From Echiichthys vipera (lineage: Eukaryota > Chordata > Actinopteri > Perciformes > Trachinidae), in contig OY829657.1 of the NCBI GenBank assembly GCA_963691815.1, positions 24,931,428 to 24,995,427 on the forward strand: 64,000 bases of DNA, read 5' to 3'. The stretch's first letter is position 1; the number at the start of each line of letters is the position of its first letter. The translations under genes and the position numbers were made by a program. This document shows positions 1-12,731 of the stretch, in pieces. Under the pieces are notes generated by a model. It saw only the letters and a list, made by a program, of their open reading frames with translations. It was not told the origin of the DNA and made no database searches.

Positions 1-173
1 AGGGGATGGAGGGATGGATAGATGGATGTGGCGGAGGTGTGGAGGCTGTTTTTGTCTCTCTACCTGTGAGGCACAGTAAATCAGAGGCAGATAAGGTAAT
101 TCTGTGAGCCGTACATCATCGGGCTGCAGACACTTTTATGGCCAGCAGATTGGCTGTAAGGGCTGCTGATTAC

Positions 174-176
<3 letters not shown>

Positions 177-266
<90 letters not shown>

Positions 267-277
267 GAGAGAGAGAG
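177..277. repeat. (GA)n microsatellite
   Basis: An almost pure GA dinucleotide tract of about 100 bp with one GC interruption, followed by a short purine-rich tail. Poly-RE and poly-LS reading frames over it are artefacts. Mirror-symmetric purine tracts like this can form triplex DNA (general knowledge). Confidence 0.97.
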
Positions 278-1089
278 GTGTAGGGGGTGGGGGGTTGATG
301 GGGAGAGAGAGAGGGAGGGGTGGTTTGAACATTCAGGGAGGTGTTTGGAGGATGAAGCCTTGACTCTATTAAAGTTTGACCAATAATTGAAGACGATAGT
401 GTGATAGATATTTTTTGGATTAATTCATCTGTTTCTCTTCTTTAAAAAAAGTACTCAACTTATTAACTGTTATATTGAAAAAAATAACAATACAGTTTCA
501 TACAGTTTGCTAACATACTAAAATGACAAACATATTTAAATGGATACACAGAAAGCCAAACCCCTTCTCAAGTTTCCAAAACTTTAAACACCTTTTGTCA
601 TTTCAAAATGTCACTTTCCAAATGCACTGAACACGGTTCTCTGCACAAGACACAACAGTCTGACAGAAAGTCACAGGTTTGCCATTCAAACAGTGTTTTT
701 ATCTGCTGTGCATATGTTGCACTGACTTGTTAGGGGGAAATTACAAAAATAAATGTTTCAACAGCATGTGTGTGCATCTGCAAATATGTCTGTGCATGTG
801 AACAATCTGAAGAATTCTCTACAGTTGGAAGCATTTTGGTTTCATGACAAAGCATACTTAAGATGCGAGTGCTTTTTATTCTGCCCAACAGAATGAAAAG
901 CGGATGTGCTTAGACAAGTGTGTTTGATTGTGATGATGCTATTTGTAGTTTTGGTTGCAGGATTCATTTTGCAGGAACCAGACCAGCCTAGTTTGCAAGA
1001 TTGTGTTTTAGCAATTGGAAAAAAACTAATACTAATAGGAATGATAATACAAAAATCCTTTAGGGATGCGGCCACCGATTATTTCAAAC

Positions 1090-1275
1090 ATTAATCTGAT
1101 TCTCTTCTCGATTAATCGATGAGTTGTTTGGTTATGTGGATCAGGGGTTTCACAAAGACCAAGATGACGCCCTCAAATGTGTCAAAGGTATTCAGTTAAC
1201 TGTCCCAGAGGAGGAAATAAAGCAGGAAATATTCACATTTAACGAGCTGGAATCTTTTGGATTTCTTAAAAAGTG
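1090..1275 (+). repeat. Dispersed repeat, copy 1 (partner at 19140)
   Basis: The order of motifs TTGTTTGGTTAT, GTTCAGTTTACTG-like, CACAGAGGA-like, ATATTCACATTTAA and GAGCTGGAATC is shared with 19140-19285 at moderate divergence. It resembles a widespread fish interspersed repeat that I cannot name. The 19 kb copy lacks part of the middle. Confidence 0.6.
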
Positions 1276-1989
1276 ACTCCAAAATGAATGTCCATCCTGC
1301 ACAGATGCAACAATCCAAAGCAAAAACAATTGGCAGCATCTTCGTCCTTCAGAAATTAGATCCCGTCCACGCCTGAATGGAGACTGCGGTGTTTAACGAT
1401 GAGTCGGGCAGTTCCACTCAGGAGCCGCAGTCACTGCATGTGTTTGGTCGCTTTATTTGAAGCGGTTCGATCCGTTAATGAAGCCGTTGCACTAATGAGT
1501 TTACTTTCCTGATTCCTGTTTTCCATGGTCCTGCAGCTGTCTGCCTCACCCTTGGGGTCTTGCTCAAAGGCACTTCAACAGTACTCTTTGTTGCTGATGT
1601 GGCGGTTAAACCTGCACCCTCTCTGACACATTCTGAAAACCTCTCTGAATATTTGAAGCTCTTCCACACAGGAGCGGCTGATCAACGCCGGATTAAAAAT
1701 TACAAATGCTGCTGGTGGTTAATGACAATTTCATGACCTCCTCCAGTAAAACGAGTCCAGTTAGCAAAGGAGGAGGAGGCGGAGGAGGTGGGGTCGAGAA
1801 GGACACAAAATGGCCGACGAGGCCCGGCCTCCACCGCCGAGCGGCGTTACTGTATGTGGAAGCGGATGGCAGAAGTTGTTTATTTAGTATTTATTCTGCA
1901 CTTCATCATCTCCCCTCCACTAATCCACTGGCTGCTGCACGCACCACTGACCACGCCGTATCGCCAACCTCTGCTTGGATCACAGAGAA

Positions 1990-2123
<134 letters not shown>

Positions 2124-2214
2124 ATGTCTATCCCTCCATCTGAAACCTTGTTAAATATTCATTGACAATTATTCCGCTTTGACCGAGGAGTTAGATGATG
2201 CTACTGCAGAGAGA

Positions 2215-2216
<2 letters not shown>

Positions 2217-2289
<73 letters not shown>

Positions 2290-2307
2290 TGTGTGTGTTT
2301 GTGTGTG
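2217..2307. repeat. (GT)n microsatellite
   Basis: A pure GT run with two TTTG variants near its 3' end. It lies less than 200 bp from an oppositely oriented (CA)n array at 2479. Confidence 0.96.
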
Positions 2308-2436
2308 ATGAAGGCGAAGAATGATAGAGGATTGTCTTGGAAATATTATGATGAATCACTTGTATGTAAAATCATTAAATGACCTACAGACAAACCAAAA
2401 ATGTAGACTGACAGAGACAACACCCCCCCCATCTTT

Positions 2437-2602
<166 letters not shown>

Positions 2603-2729
2603 AGGTGCGAGCATGATTAGGTGAGCGTATTAAATATTAAATATCAAATAGTGCCCTTGGTCCACTCTCCTGCCATCTGACAGGCTGACTCTTAGTGTAA
2701 GAGACAGAAGTGAAATCCTCCAGGTGCAT

Positions 2730-2732
<3 letters not shown>

Positions 2733-2796
<64 letters not shown>

Positions 2797-2797
2797 T
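2733..2797. repeat. (TC)n microsatellite
   Basis: A TC tract with single TG and CC interruptions. Confidence 0.95.
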
Positions 2798-3497
2798 CTG
2801 TCAGAGTTGACTCCACGTTTGTTGACACATCCAAAAAATTCCCGCAGCCTTCGACAGTGTTCGTACAGCTTCAGCATCCTTTCAGAACGAGCGATTCTCA
2901 GATGGACCTTCGCAGCATTGCTCTTGGTCATCCATAGAAACGCTGCACTGAAGCTCATAATGACAGTCATGGCCTGTGTGTGTGTGTGTCGCTGCAGCCA
3001 CTTTCTGCCACGTTTTTTATTCATGTTTAAGAAGCTGTACTTGACATTCACAATATTGATTTAGCAGCACACACCTCATTTCTATGTAAAGACGTGGTGG
3101 AGTAATGGCGTCCTGAGCAGAGAATGAAGTCACTCTCCCTCTCTGTGTGTTGTAGTCTGAGTTTCTGTTTGTTGTTTGTTTGTTTGTTTGTTGTCGTTGG
3201 GTTCCTTTTGTGTCAATGTCATGGTCAGTATCTTGACAAGTTGGGGAGCAGTCGGCCATTTTACTTTCTTCAGTAAATGGAGTGCAGCACCTTAGTTGTT
3301 TGAGTGAATGATAATTTACCCGTCTGTGTCCGTTGGAGTTCTAATCCGATCCTCTCCAGGTTTGTCTTTGGTGTCTGAACCGAAGCCACAGTCTTTTGTC
3401 GCCTAATCGTCCGTCTCACGTTGCGGCCCAGTCGCTGATTCGTGGCAAACGGACTTTTCGAACATGAAACTTTACGTGTTTGTAGACTTTTTTCTTT

Positions 3498-4115
3498 GTT
3501 GTCTTTCTTTCTTTCTTTCTGTCTATCTTTCCGTCTTTATCTGTTTCTTTCTTTGTTTCTTTGTTTCTTTCCTTCTGTCTTTCTTTCTTTGTTTCTTTCT
3601 TTCTTTGTTTCTTTGATCAAAATTATTATTTTTTTATTTTTCTTTCTTTTTTCATTGTTTTTTTCTATCTTCCTTTCATTCTATCATTCTTTCTGTCTGT
3701 TATTTATCTTTCTCCTTCGTCTCTTAATTTCTCTCCATCTTTCTGTCTTTCTTTCTTTCTTTCTTTTTTTCTTTGATCAAAATTATTATTTTTTAATTTT
3801 TCTTTCTTTTTTCATTGTTTTATTCTATCTTTCTCTCTGTCTGTTATTTATCTTTCTCCTTCGTCTCTCACTTTCTCTCCATCTTTCTTTGTTTCTTTCT
3901 TTGTTTCTTTGATCAAAATTATAATTTTTTTACTTTTCTTTCTTTTTTCATTGTTTTTTTTCTATCTTTCTTTCATTTTATCTTTCTTTCTGTCTGTTAT
4001 TTTTCTTTCTCCTTTGTCTCTCACTTTCTCTCCATCTTTCTTTGTTTCTTTCTTTATATCTCCTTCTGTCTTTCTTATTTTTCTTTGTCTTTCTGTCTGC
4101 CTTTGTTTCTTTGAT
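3498..4115. repeat. (CTTT)n polypyrimidine block with higher-order tandem units
   Basis: About 600 bp of CTTT/CTTTG/CTGT-rich sequence. A longer unit containing CTTTGATCAAAATTATTATT followed by a T-rich stretch recurs at 3611, 3771 and 3907, with a truncated copy at 4109 (spacings about 160, 136 and 202 bp). Units of about 140-200 bp have therefore duplicated within the tract. The phenylalanine/leucine/serine-rich open frames here are artefacts. Confidence 0.9.
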
Positions 4116-4186
4116 CAAAATGAAGGTTTTACATTATTTGATTTGATTATTCGATTCGTGTATAAAATTAAAAAATATTTTCGTGA

Positions 4187-4463
4187 TTCATTCATCTTCA
4201 GCCTCTTGTCCTTATCGGGGTCGTGGGGGGCTGGAGCCGATCCCAGCTGACATCGGGTGTGGGGCGGGGTCCACCCTGGACAGGGCACCAGTCTATCACA
4301 GGACACATAGAGACAAACAGAGACGGACAACCATTCACACCTACGGGCAATTTAGAGTCACCAATGAACCGAACACCTGCACGTCTTTAGAATGTGGGAG
4401 GAAGCCGGAGAACCTGGAGAAAACCCACGGGGAGAACAAGCAAACCCCACACAGAAGGGCCCC
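4187..4463 (-). mobile_element. SINE-like element, 5'-truncated copy
   Basis: This is the reverse complement of the body of the elements at 21351 and 28836: CTGTGTGG-type start, CTCTAAATTGCC, TGTTTGTCTCTATGTG, CCTGTGATAGACTGG, GATCGGCTCCAGC, and an ATGAATGA tail at the low-coordinate end. The tRNA-like head is missing, so the copy is 5'-truncated, as incomplete reverse transcription would leave it. Confidence 0.8.
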
Positions 4464-4564
4464 CTCTTATTTATTTTTAAATACTGTTTTTTTAGGCTGT
4501 GTCACACTTGCTTTTTATTTTTATTTTTGAAATGAAGAAGAAATGAAATGAAAGAGGTGCGTGT

Positions 4565-5185
4565 GTCCGAGGGCGTATGGCGGTAGAAAGTTGCCCCGCT
4601 ATTGTACGCGCCTGGCCTGATCTGGTGTTCTCTAGTTTTTTTGTTGTTTATGTTTATAGACCCTCAGGGTACAGTATTAAATTATTCTTCCGCTTGCCAA
4701 ATGGCTCGCCACTTTTACCGGCGACTCTATAAATTCACATTGTTGTGTTCTTGGCTCTCTGGATGAACTGTCAGACCATCGGGCACGAACCCAAATGTGT
4801 TTGGAATCATCCAGTGAAATTCATTCCACCCGTGAGGACGTTGTTTATCGGGATTGCGGGCCCGTCGGTCGCCTCCGTGACGAAGGCCCTCTCAGGTGTC
4901 GTTTAGAGCAGCTGCTGATTCCGGCGGAGGGATCTCAGCGGTCGGACCGGGTCTCTGTCCTGACTAACGAGGCTGTAAAAAGATCCCAGCTGAGGACAGA
5001 GCTAACAGGCTCCCCTGCTAATTTATGTATTTATTTTTTATTCCCACTGGAGACGATGTGTGGCTTTGTCACTGTGGCAACCATAATATTCTGGTGAAGA
5101 AGGCCCTCGGGGGCGATGGTGGCGTATTGTGGCAGATGCCAACAGCTGTAAAGCATTTCTGTCAGAAAGACTGAAGGTACAGGCT
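4565..5185. other. GC-richer unique stretch without a recognised gene
   Basis: It is free of simple repeats and clearly richer in G+C than its surroundings, with many CpG dinucleotides around 4790-4950. A 100-codon plus-strand frame at 4795-5097 ends in an AT-rich hydrophobic stretch and has no recognisable motif or good splice context. It may be an intronic regulatory sequence or an old repeat; I cannot tell. Confidence 0.35.
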
Positions 5186-5189
5186 TCTT

Positions 5190-5331
5190 CTCTCTTTCTT
5201 TCTGTCTTTCTTTTTCTTACTTTCTCTCTTTATTTCTTTCCGTCTCTCTTTTTTTTTCTTTCTGTTTCTTTTCCTTCATTTCTTTCTTTCTTTCTTTCTT
5301 TCCTTCTTTCTTTCTTTCTTTCTTTCTGTAT
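5190..5331. repeat. (CTTT)n microsatellite
   Basis: An imperfect CTTT-rich tract, cleanest at 5276-5327. It is the same motif class as 3498-4115 but lacks the longer unit. Confidence 0.93.
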
Positions 5332-5864
5332 TTGATTCTGTATCATCCCTTCATCTCTGTCTTTATCTCCCGCCTTTTCTTTGAACTCACCCCTTCTCTC
5401 TATCCACGCCGCACTGAAGGAACATTATCAAGTCATGTTTTTATTAGTGAGTCCTAAAAAACTAAACATAATCTTCCAATCCCATCATTTCAGCCTGTGT
5501 CCAGAATGAAGTGTGGTTAATCGTATTAATCTTAATCTAAAAATGATCTTAAATGATTTCACTTGTTTTGCGATCATTAGACTCGACTGTACTTTTGTCT
5601 TTCTTCTCCAACTCCTCCTGTCCATGTTTCAACCTCTCCTCCATCTTTACCTCCCTCCAAATCTCTCTCTCTCCCTCAGCATGTGGAGGTTGCAGATGCA
5701 GCCACGGTGCCACATGTTACTTTTGATTTATGTTTCATCTTTCATATTGAAAATAACTTAAATGGTGTCCTTGAATGGAGCAGAAACCCCGTCCAGGAGG
5801 AAGAGGAGGAGGAGTAAAAAGAGGAGGATTGGAGAAGAAGAACAAATAATCTGGAGGCCAGTGT

Positions 5865-5871
5865 CTCTCTA

Positions 5872-5910
<39 letters not shown>

Positions 5911-5911
5911 G
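5865..5911. repeat. (TC)n microsatellite
   Basis: A short TC tract with TATC and TTTC variants. Confidence 0.9.
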
Positions 5912-6917
5912 TCACGTCACACATTCATCTCAGTTCCAGACGCAAATTACATCTAATAACTAATAATTATGCGGAATGGACCTTAATTACCTGTAATTTA
6001 CCCCCCAAAAATCTTAATTCTCCTCCGCCACCCGCCACGTAAATAAACGCCACATGTAATTTGCTTGTTTTTGGAGACCACACAGAGCCCGATGATGGAT
6101 ATGAGAGGCCTGTGAATTGGCTCAAGGTAATTTGATTCTGGAGGAGCTCGCTGCATTTTTAATGATCTGAACTCAGTCAAGCGGGAGGTAGTTTACTTTT
6201 ATTTATTTTGTCACCTTTGATAAGCCTTCAACACTTAAGCTTTAAACAGGAAGGAACACTTTGGAAATATGTTTACAGCTTTCTTCCAGAACAATGTTAT
6301 TTCTAGAGATAAAGAAGAGGTGCTGACCTGCAGCTCAACAAAGCACCAGTGGTGCTGGCTGGTATTTTACGCCTTTAAAAATATAATCCATAAGATTTTC
6401 ATCTATTTAATCGTGTGTTCGGCTCCTCTCTATCACAGATTAAGTTCAAACAGTGGTGATTGATCAAATGACCCACTAATGAAAGCACCTTTTTGCTGAG
6501 TATTCCAATCCGTGTCTGTGGAGACATTCCCTCTCTAAATGGAAATTGCTGCCGCCATGTTAGTGACACTGCTGACAGCCTGAACGTGACAAGATAGAGG
6601 CTCTGAAAGAACAGGCTGGCAGAGCTGACGGCTTGTGACTTGAAGTAACTCGGAAGTATTTTTCAGAAGAGTGTACTCTGGGATGAAGACTACAATTACT
6701 ATTCTGAGTAACCTCCCTTACACAGTAACAATTAGGTTAATATCACAACAAACTTTTTTTTATTTAACCTATAAAAACTAGAAATTCTGAGCCTTTATGA
6801 AGCGCGTCTGTCGGACTGTATTCATGCTGTTCTCTTTTTTGTAACAAATCAGGAGTACTTTAGTCCTTGTGTACAATACAGCTATGATGGCCCAAAGCAA
6901 CAGAGCAACTTCCAGCC

Positions 6918-7195
6918 TTAAGGCTAATTTATGCTTCAAATTTGTGCATAAAAAGAGACGTACGTTAACAATGTTCTAATCGTCACAGCCCTCATACTTT
7001 CATGTGTCCTGTAATGGACGTTGGGCAAAACATCCTCTAGAGGGCGTCGTTTAGATTCAAAAGATACTCCAATAGAGTTTGATAACAACAAACATGGAGG
7101 CGATGGAGGATATGGCGATCCTGCGTCTGTTGAGAAGGAGGCAAAATGGCTGGCAGCGTTGTAGACGACGGCGGTGGTCTCTGAGACACTAAAGA
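6918..7195 (+). mobile_element. Possible PIF/Harbinger-like 5' fragment
   Basis: TTA is followed by AGGCTAATTTATGCTTC, a terminal motif I associate with fish Harbinger elements, whose target site is a 3-bp TTA/TAA. A short frame from the ATG at about 7094 encodes an Arg-rich peptide (LRLLRRRQ, RCRRRRW) resembling the basic N-terminus of their transposases. It stops after about 32 residues and no DDE region follows. No 3' terminus was found. The assignment rests on motif memory only. Confidence 0.4.
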
Positions 7196-7329
7196 CATCC
7201 CAGTGTCAGTGGTTTTACAGATGAGAGAAACTGACGACAAACGTAGCTTTCAGTATTTCAGGAGGTCCGTTATTTGTCTAGGAAGATGTTTCACCTCTCA
7301 TCCAAGAGGCTTTATCAGTTCATGTACGC

Positions 7330-7412
7330 ATCTGACCAGGCTGGGACTGGTCCAGGACCAGGGACTGGTCCAGGACCAGGATCAGGATCAGGACCAGACT
7401 GGGACTGGTCCG
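7330..7412. repeat. GGACCAGGATCAG-type short tandem repeat
   Basis: Variants of CTGGTCCAGGACCAGG and GGATCA repeat several times inside the Penelope-like 3' region. Confidence 0.75.
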
Positions 7413-7552
7413 ACTAACTGGTGTGGAGATCCAGGTATTTAACCTTTCACAAGACCAATGATGTCACTGGAACCCTTTGTGCTCCAAGTGCCAATGACCG
7501 TCATGAGAGTGACAGTCGTTGGTGGGAAGTAGGTTTGGACTTTGTTAGTGCT

Positions 7553-7712
7553 CTATTGAGTCTTAAAGATAGTCGTTGAAGTCACAGGAGGCCATTTGTT
7601 GAATCTCCTGGGAAGGGATGAAAGGGCAGCATTGTAAATTGGAGATAAGTGGTGTCTCAGACCTCCTCCTCTGTTTAGCAATGGTTTCTCTACTTTTGCA
7701 TAGATAGATCAA
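7553..7712 (-). pseudogene. GIY-YIG endonuclease C-terminal remnant (Penelope-like)
   Basis: An open minus-strand frame of about 52 codons ends in a stop at 7553-7555. It includes the motifs EKPLLNRGGGLRHHLS and YNAALSSLP, which I recognise as the tail shared by fish Penelope-type ORFs after the GIY-YIG nuclease domain. The catalytic GIY, YIG, Arg and Glu residues lie upstream in intact copies and are missing here. Upstream of 7713 the similarity stops abruptly, as expected for 5' truncation. Confidence 0.7.
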
Positions 7713-8488
7713 GCTCTATTTAGACATTGTACTTATGTTCTTGTTGCACTGCTGTGCTCTGTGAGGAACAGTATTTAGTTTTATTATGTACGTATGCAAC
7801 TACAAGAAACCACGCACTAAATCATAAGCTTGTTAATATGGAAATATAACATTTATTTCTGATATGTAGGCACTGGACAATATAAAAATGTCATGCTGAA
7901 ACTATTATTCCTATAATCATCAAAATATACTCATATATACATTTTTATTGCATCACAGATATGACACACATCTATTTTAGTGAACATTGTTATTAATTCA
8001 CTTTTATTTATAGAGTCAAATCATCACAGAAACTATCTCAGGACCCCTCCCTTGTTTATTTAGTGAAAAAAACAAACAATGATAAATGATGCGATCATAA
8101 ATCATGAGGTCCCCCTGAATTAAAATTCTGTAACAAAGTAAAGTATGTCATAAAATATTCAGCGGAACAATCACAGGGAGCTTATTAAATGATCAAACTT
8201 ACAGCTGTTGATGTGCTTGATGAATTCATTACACAGCCATGTTAATTATGCAAACAACACTTTCTACTTCTTCTTTTAAACATCAAATGAGACGATGTTT
8301 TCCCTTAAAATCAAATCAATTCCACTTGATCTGAACTGTAACTTCATGGGCTGAGGCCAAATTAATGTTACTGTTGGAGGACAAACTGAAGTCATCTTAA
8401 TCACGTTAAAAAAACAGCTGTTCAGTTTTTCACGACTATCCCGATTAACAAGGATTCATTTGTTGTGAGTGTTTATCTTGATCCGTGA

Positions 8489-8518
8489 TTAAAAAAATAA
8501 AATATATATATATATATA
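8489..8518. repeat. Short AT-rich (TA)n tract
   Basis: A run of A and TA dinucleotides within otherwise unremarkable AT-rich DNA. Confidence 0.8.
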
Positions 8519-9498
8519 GTCCATCTCTATAGTCGAGAACAATTGTTAAAAATGAAGTTTTACACAAGCAAAAGGTAAAGACAGAACAGGACGGTAAAAC
8601 AAAACAATTCAAATCAGGTCAAAATATAAGAGATCTGTATCTTCAGTGGGACAGTTTTTGTTTAAATTCTATCAAACTTTCTGTTGAGCCTACATATATA
8701 AATGATGGTGTAATGTTTGGAGTTAATATAATGGTGTTAAACTAAATTGTAACCATATATTATTTTAAAGGACTAACTTATCTTTGTCATTACACGAGTT
8801 GTCCAAAGGACGCCAACACCGATGAATTAGCCGTAAACACCGGGAGCTGCTGGTTGTCAACATTAACATCAATGTTTTCCAGGACCATACTTCAGTCCTT
8901 CACAATAAAATGACGTGCTTTAACAGCTCCAAAACTATACGTTAAGCCTTCTTCATTTCCATTTTGAATGTAAACCACCACCTAAGCCGCACAGGTAACA
9001 TTCTTAATGCTTTCGCTCGTCAAAGTCACTTTTGTTTACTAATTTGACATGTAAAAGCCTATGACCAAATCTGAAATTTCACTTGTAGATTCTTAGAAAT
9101 GTGTAATTTTTTTTCTACTTGCAATTGGGTGGTGATCACCCCATAAAAGCACCACGAAAAGACCTGAAACTGTGGCAGACAGGATCCCTCCTGATAGGGC
9201 TAATACCAGCGATCAGCATCTGACTGGTGACACAGTTACATTAGGTGATATGAAAGATAATAATTGACCCGTGAAACACTTCTTCAAAGCCCAAACGTTA
9301 TTTTTTATTGTTCAAATCCTCTCATTTGCTGCTGGTTTGTCCATGAGCCACCAATTTAAAGTGGCAACATCAGTCTGCAGGAATATCCTTGTGCAGTCTT
9401 TGAGGGAAAACAGGAAAACAAATCCAGAACTTTAAAACAAGAGCTGACATGAACCTGTGCCTGTTTTATTGTTGCACTTCAGTCTTCCTTCTGCACAA

Positions 9499-9945
<447 letters not shown>

Positions 9946-10504
9946 GGAGCCCGCAGGCGACTTCCAATTTGCCGATAGAATGAGACAGAGGAAGGAAAGG
10001 GGAGAGAGTCTTCTTTGCTTTGCTCGAGACTCACTCGCAGTCGGATTAAAAACTTAATTATGTTTTAAAATTATATTTTAATTAAATATGGAGGAAGCAG
10101 AAATGGATTGGCACCAAAATAATTAATGAAACATCAAAAAAAAAAAAAAAATGAGCGGTGTCTTTCTGCTTGGGACAGCAGAAAATAAAGTCAGCAGGCC
10201 TGTTAACTCAGCTGAACATTCATTTAATTCTCCCTCTCTCTGTTTTCTTTCCTCCCCTCTGCCCTACACATAAGACCACATCATTTACATTCACATCATT
10301 AAGACTCACAGACGTAATTAATTATCAGCTAATTAATGATCAGTGTATTCCAGTCTGCAGTCCGGATTCTGCTGCCAACCACTTCATTTTTGCAAATGAG
10401 CTGCCAGCAACAAATGTCCCAAAATGTCCAGCTGAATATCAGCTCTGTCCCGCGGTGGACAGAGAGTCAAACACCTGTGAAAAGTCTGGATGCATGGAAT
10501 AAAT

Positions 10505-10572
10505 AGATGACTTCAAAAGGTGACGGTTAAGTTTAGTCAACTGAAAAACTTGGTTCAGATCATAAAAAGGTG
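10505..10572. repeat. Fragment of the tRNA-like SINE body (see 38481, 54826, 55430, 61463)
   Basis: GGTGACGGTTAAGTTTAGTC followed by CTTGGTTCAGATCATAAAA is shared, with small changes, with 55430-55510. In reverse complement it matches the repeat unit at 38567-39175. Confidence 0.65.
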
Positions 10573-10744
10573 GGGATTCCTAAACTTGTAACCATGGTAA
10601 CCAGGACTCGTTTTGCCCATTGCACCCCCCCCCCAAAAAAACGAAGATTTTAAGAGTTTTAAAGTATATTTTTATGATTATCGAGATAATAATGTGGATC
10701 GTAATTGTTTTAGTCAGGATAATTGTGACATGAAATGTTTAAGA

Positions 10745-11090
10745 ATAAGAATTCCTTCTATTTATCCCGCAAGGGGAAATTCATTTTTTTCACTCTGTTA
10801 TAATATTATTCATGTTACACACACACAGGCCCGAAATACACACACATGCACATACAGGACCTATATACATGCAATTAATGGAGAGATGTTAGAGCGAGGG
10901 GGCTGCCAATGGATCGGCGCCCCGAGCAGTTGGGGGTTCGGTGCCTTGCTCAACAGCACCTCGGCAGTGCCCAGGAGATGAACTGGCACTTCTCCAGCCA
11001 CCAGTCCACACTCCATTCATGGTCCACACAGGGACTCAAACCGGCGACCCTACGGTTCCGAGCCCAATCACCTATGTGTCACTGTAGTGT
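10745..11090. repeat. Interspersed repeat with tRNA-like segment
   Basis: The order of blocks (CCCGCAAGGGGAAATTC, AATGGAGAGATGTTAGAG, CCCCGAGCAGTTGGGGGTT, GTGCCTTGCTCAACAGCAC, CAGGGACTCAAACCGGCGAC) is that of a common fish interspersed repeat I cannot name. The last block, read on the minus strand, resembles a tRNA T-arm. An imperfect CA tract splits it near 10815-10850. The 114-codon frame over it is not a gene. Confidence 0.65.
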
Positions 11091-11888
11091 TAGCATCTAA
11101 ACTCTTAGCATCTAGCTTTCAGCACACAAGGTTTATAGTTAAAGTTACAGTATATTTGAAGTTCTAACAAACAGCTAAAATGTCTAAGTGACTGTGATTC
11201 TCATAATAGTTTTCGGGTTGTTTTCATGACTGTTAATCCACCAGATTTGTAGATAAATTATGAGCTTTAATTGAAATACAAATGCGGTAGTATTTGATCA
11301 AAATACTAAACGGCCTCTCCGTTACTGTCTGATTCTCAAACACTTTGGTGGCTGATGGAGGGATGAGGGGAGGAGAGAGGGAGATGATAGAGGCAATCAA
11401 TATCTCTAGCATTCTAATTAAAGCCTCTCTGTGGAAAAAAACATGTAATTATCAGTAAATGAAATACAAGGTCACTCTACCTGATGGAGGGGTGGAGGCA
11501 GGGCGAGGAAACAACAGAAAGGGCTGCATCTTAAGCTGCATGTGTTCTGCATTTGTTTTTAGTCTATTCTCTTGAACCTAACTTTAATCATTAATTTAAA
11601 GTCTAAGCTTTTCGTCATTTAATCTTTGAGTTTAATTAAAGATTAATTTAAACAAAATGTCCTCACTTTCCTAAAATGTCCCCAATTTTAAAAACAAAAT
11701 GTTTTTTCACATCTTTAAAGTGTCCAAAAAAGGTTCTAAAAATAACAAAAGATGCCTTTACTTACCAAAAATATTCCCTACTTCATGACAGTTTTTTTTT
11801 TACAATTCATAATTTGCTCAATTTTAAATGTAAAGAACAATATACGTTCATAACACTCAAAACAGCAGAGAATTAACTACCAAAACAA

Positions 11889-12002
<114 letters not shown>

Positions 12003-12345
12003 ACACACACGCAGTATACAGTATGCATTTTCAAACTAAAATCATCCAATGTCGTCCACCTCTCCACAGTTTTAGCTGATTCTCAGAGGAGTCGACTGAG
12101 AGGAAAATAAACACTAAATAAATGACTGAACACGCTGCTGGAGACTTTACATGTTTTATCTCCCTCTCTTCCCACATTCAACTATTTTCTCTTCCGTTAT
12201 TTAAGTTTGGTTTTGCATAGAACGTATAGAAACTCGATGTATACGATAAAGAGAGCCTGACCTTGTCTGTCATTCAGCAAATCTGAGCCAATCAGAGAAG
12301 CTTCCACCTGCAAGCTGCTGCGTCTTTAACCAATAAACTGTATTG

Positions 12346-12531
<186 letters not shown>

Positions 12532-12691
12532 CAGGGGCTGGAGAAAATATGTTATTGATTTTTCAGGTGATCATCATTTTCTCTCCGCTCTCTTTCGGGC
12601 TGGTTGACGTTTTTTCTTAATAGTGTTTTAGGTCTGCATCACTAGAGCATGCTGGGAGATCAGCTAATTTCACACAGTGACGTCTCAGATA

Positions 12692-12693
<2 letters not shown>

Positions 12694-12730
<37 letters not shown>
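12694..12730. repeat. (TG)n microsatellite
   Basis: A pure TG run of about 36 bp. Confidence 0.93.

Positions 12731-12731
<1 letters not shown>

Larger units (their letters stand above)
7203..7713 (-). mobile_element. Penelope-like retroelement 3' fragment
   Basis: On the minus strand the segment encodes the C-terminal tail of a GIY-YIG endonuclease-type ORF (7553-7712), then a 3' non-coding part. That part contains a GACTGGTCCAGGACCA-type internal minisatellite near 7345-7410 and the fish repeat motif GGATGAGAGGTGAAAC (7285-7310). Reverse transcriptase and most of the endonuclease are absent, so it is 5'-truncated and dead. Confidence 0.7.

Noticed and set aside
4795..5097. 100-codon plus-strand open frame in the GC-richer stretch
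   Set aside because: No motif and no supporting splice sites. Its C-terminal part is encoded by an AT-rich low-complexity run.
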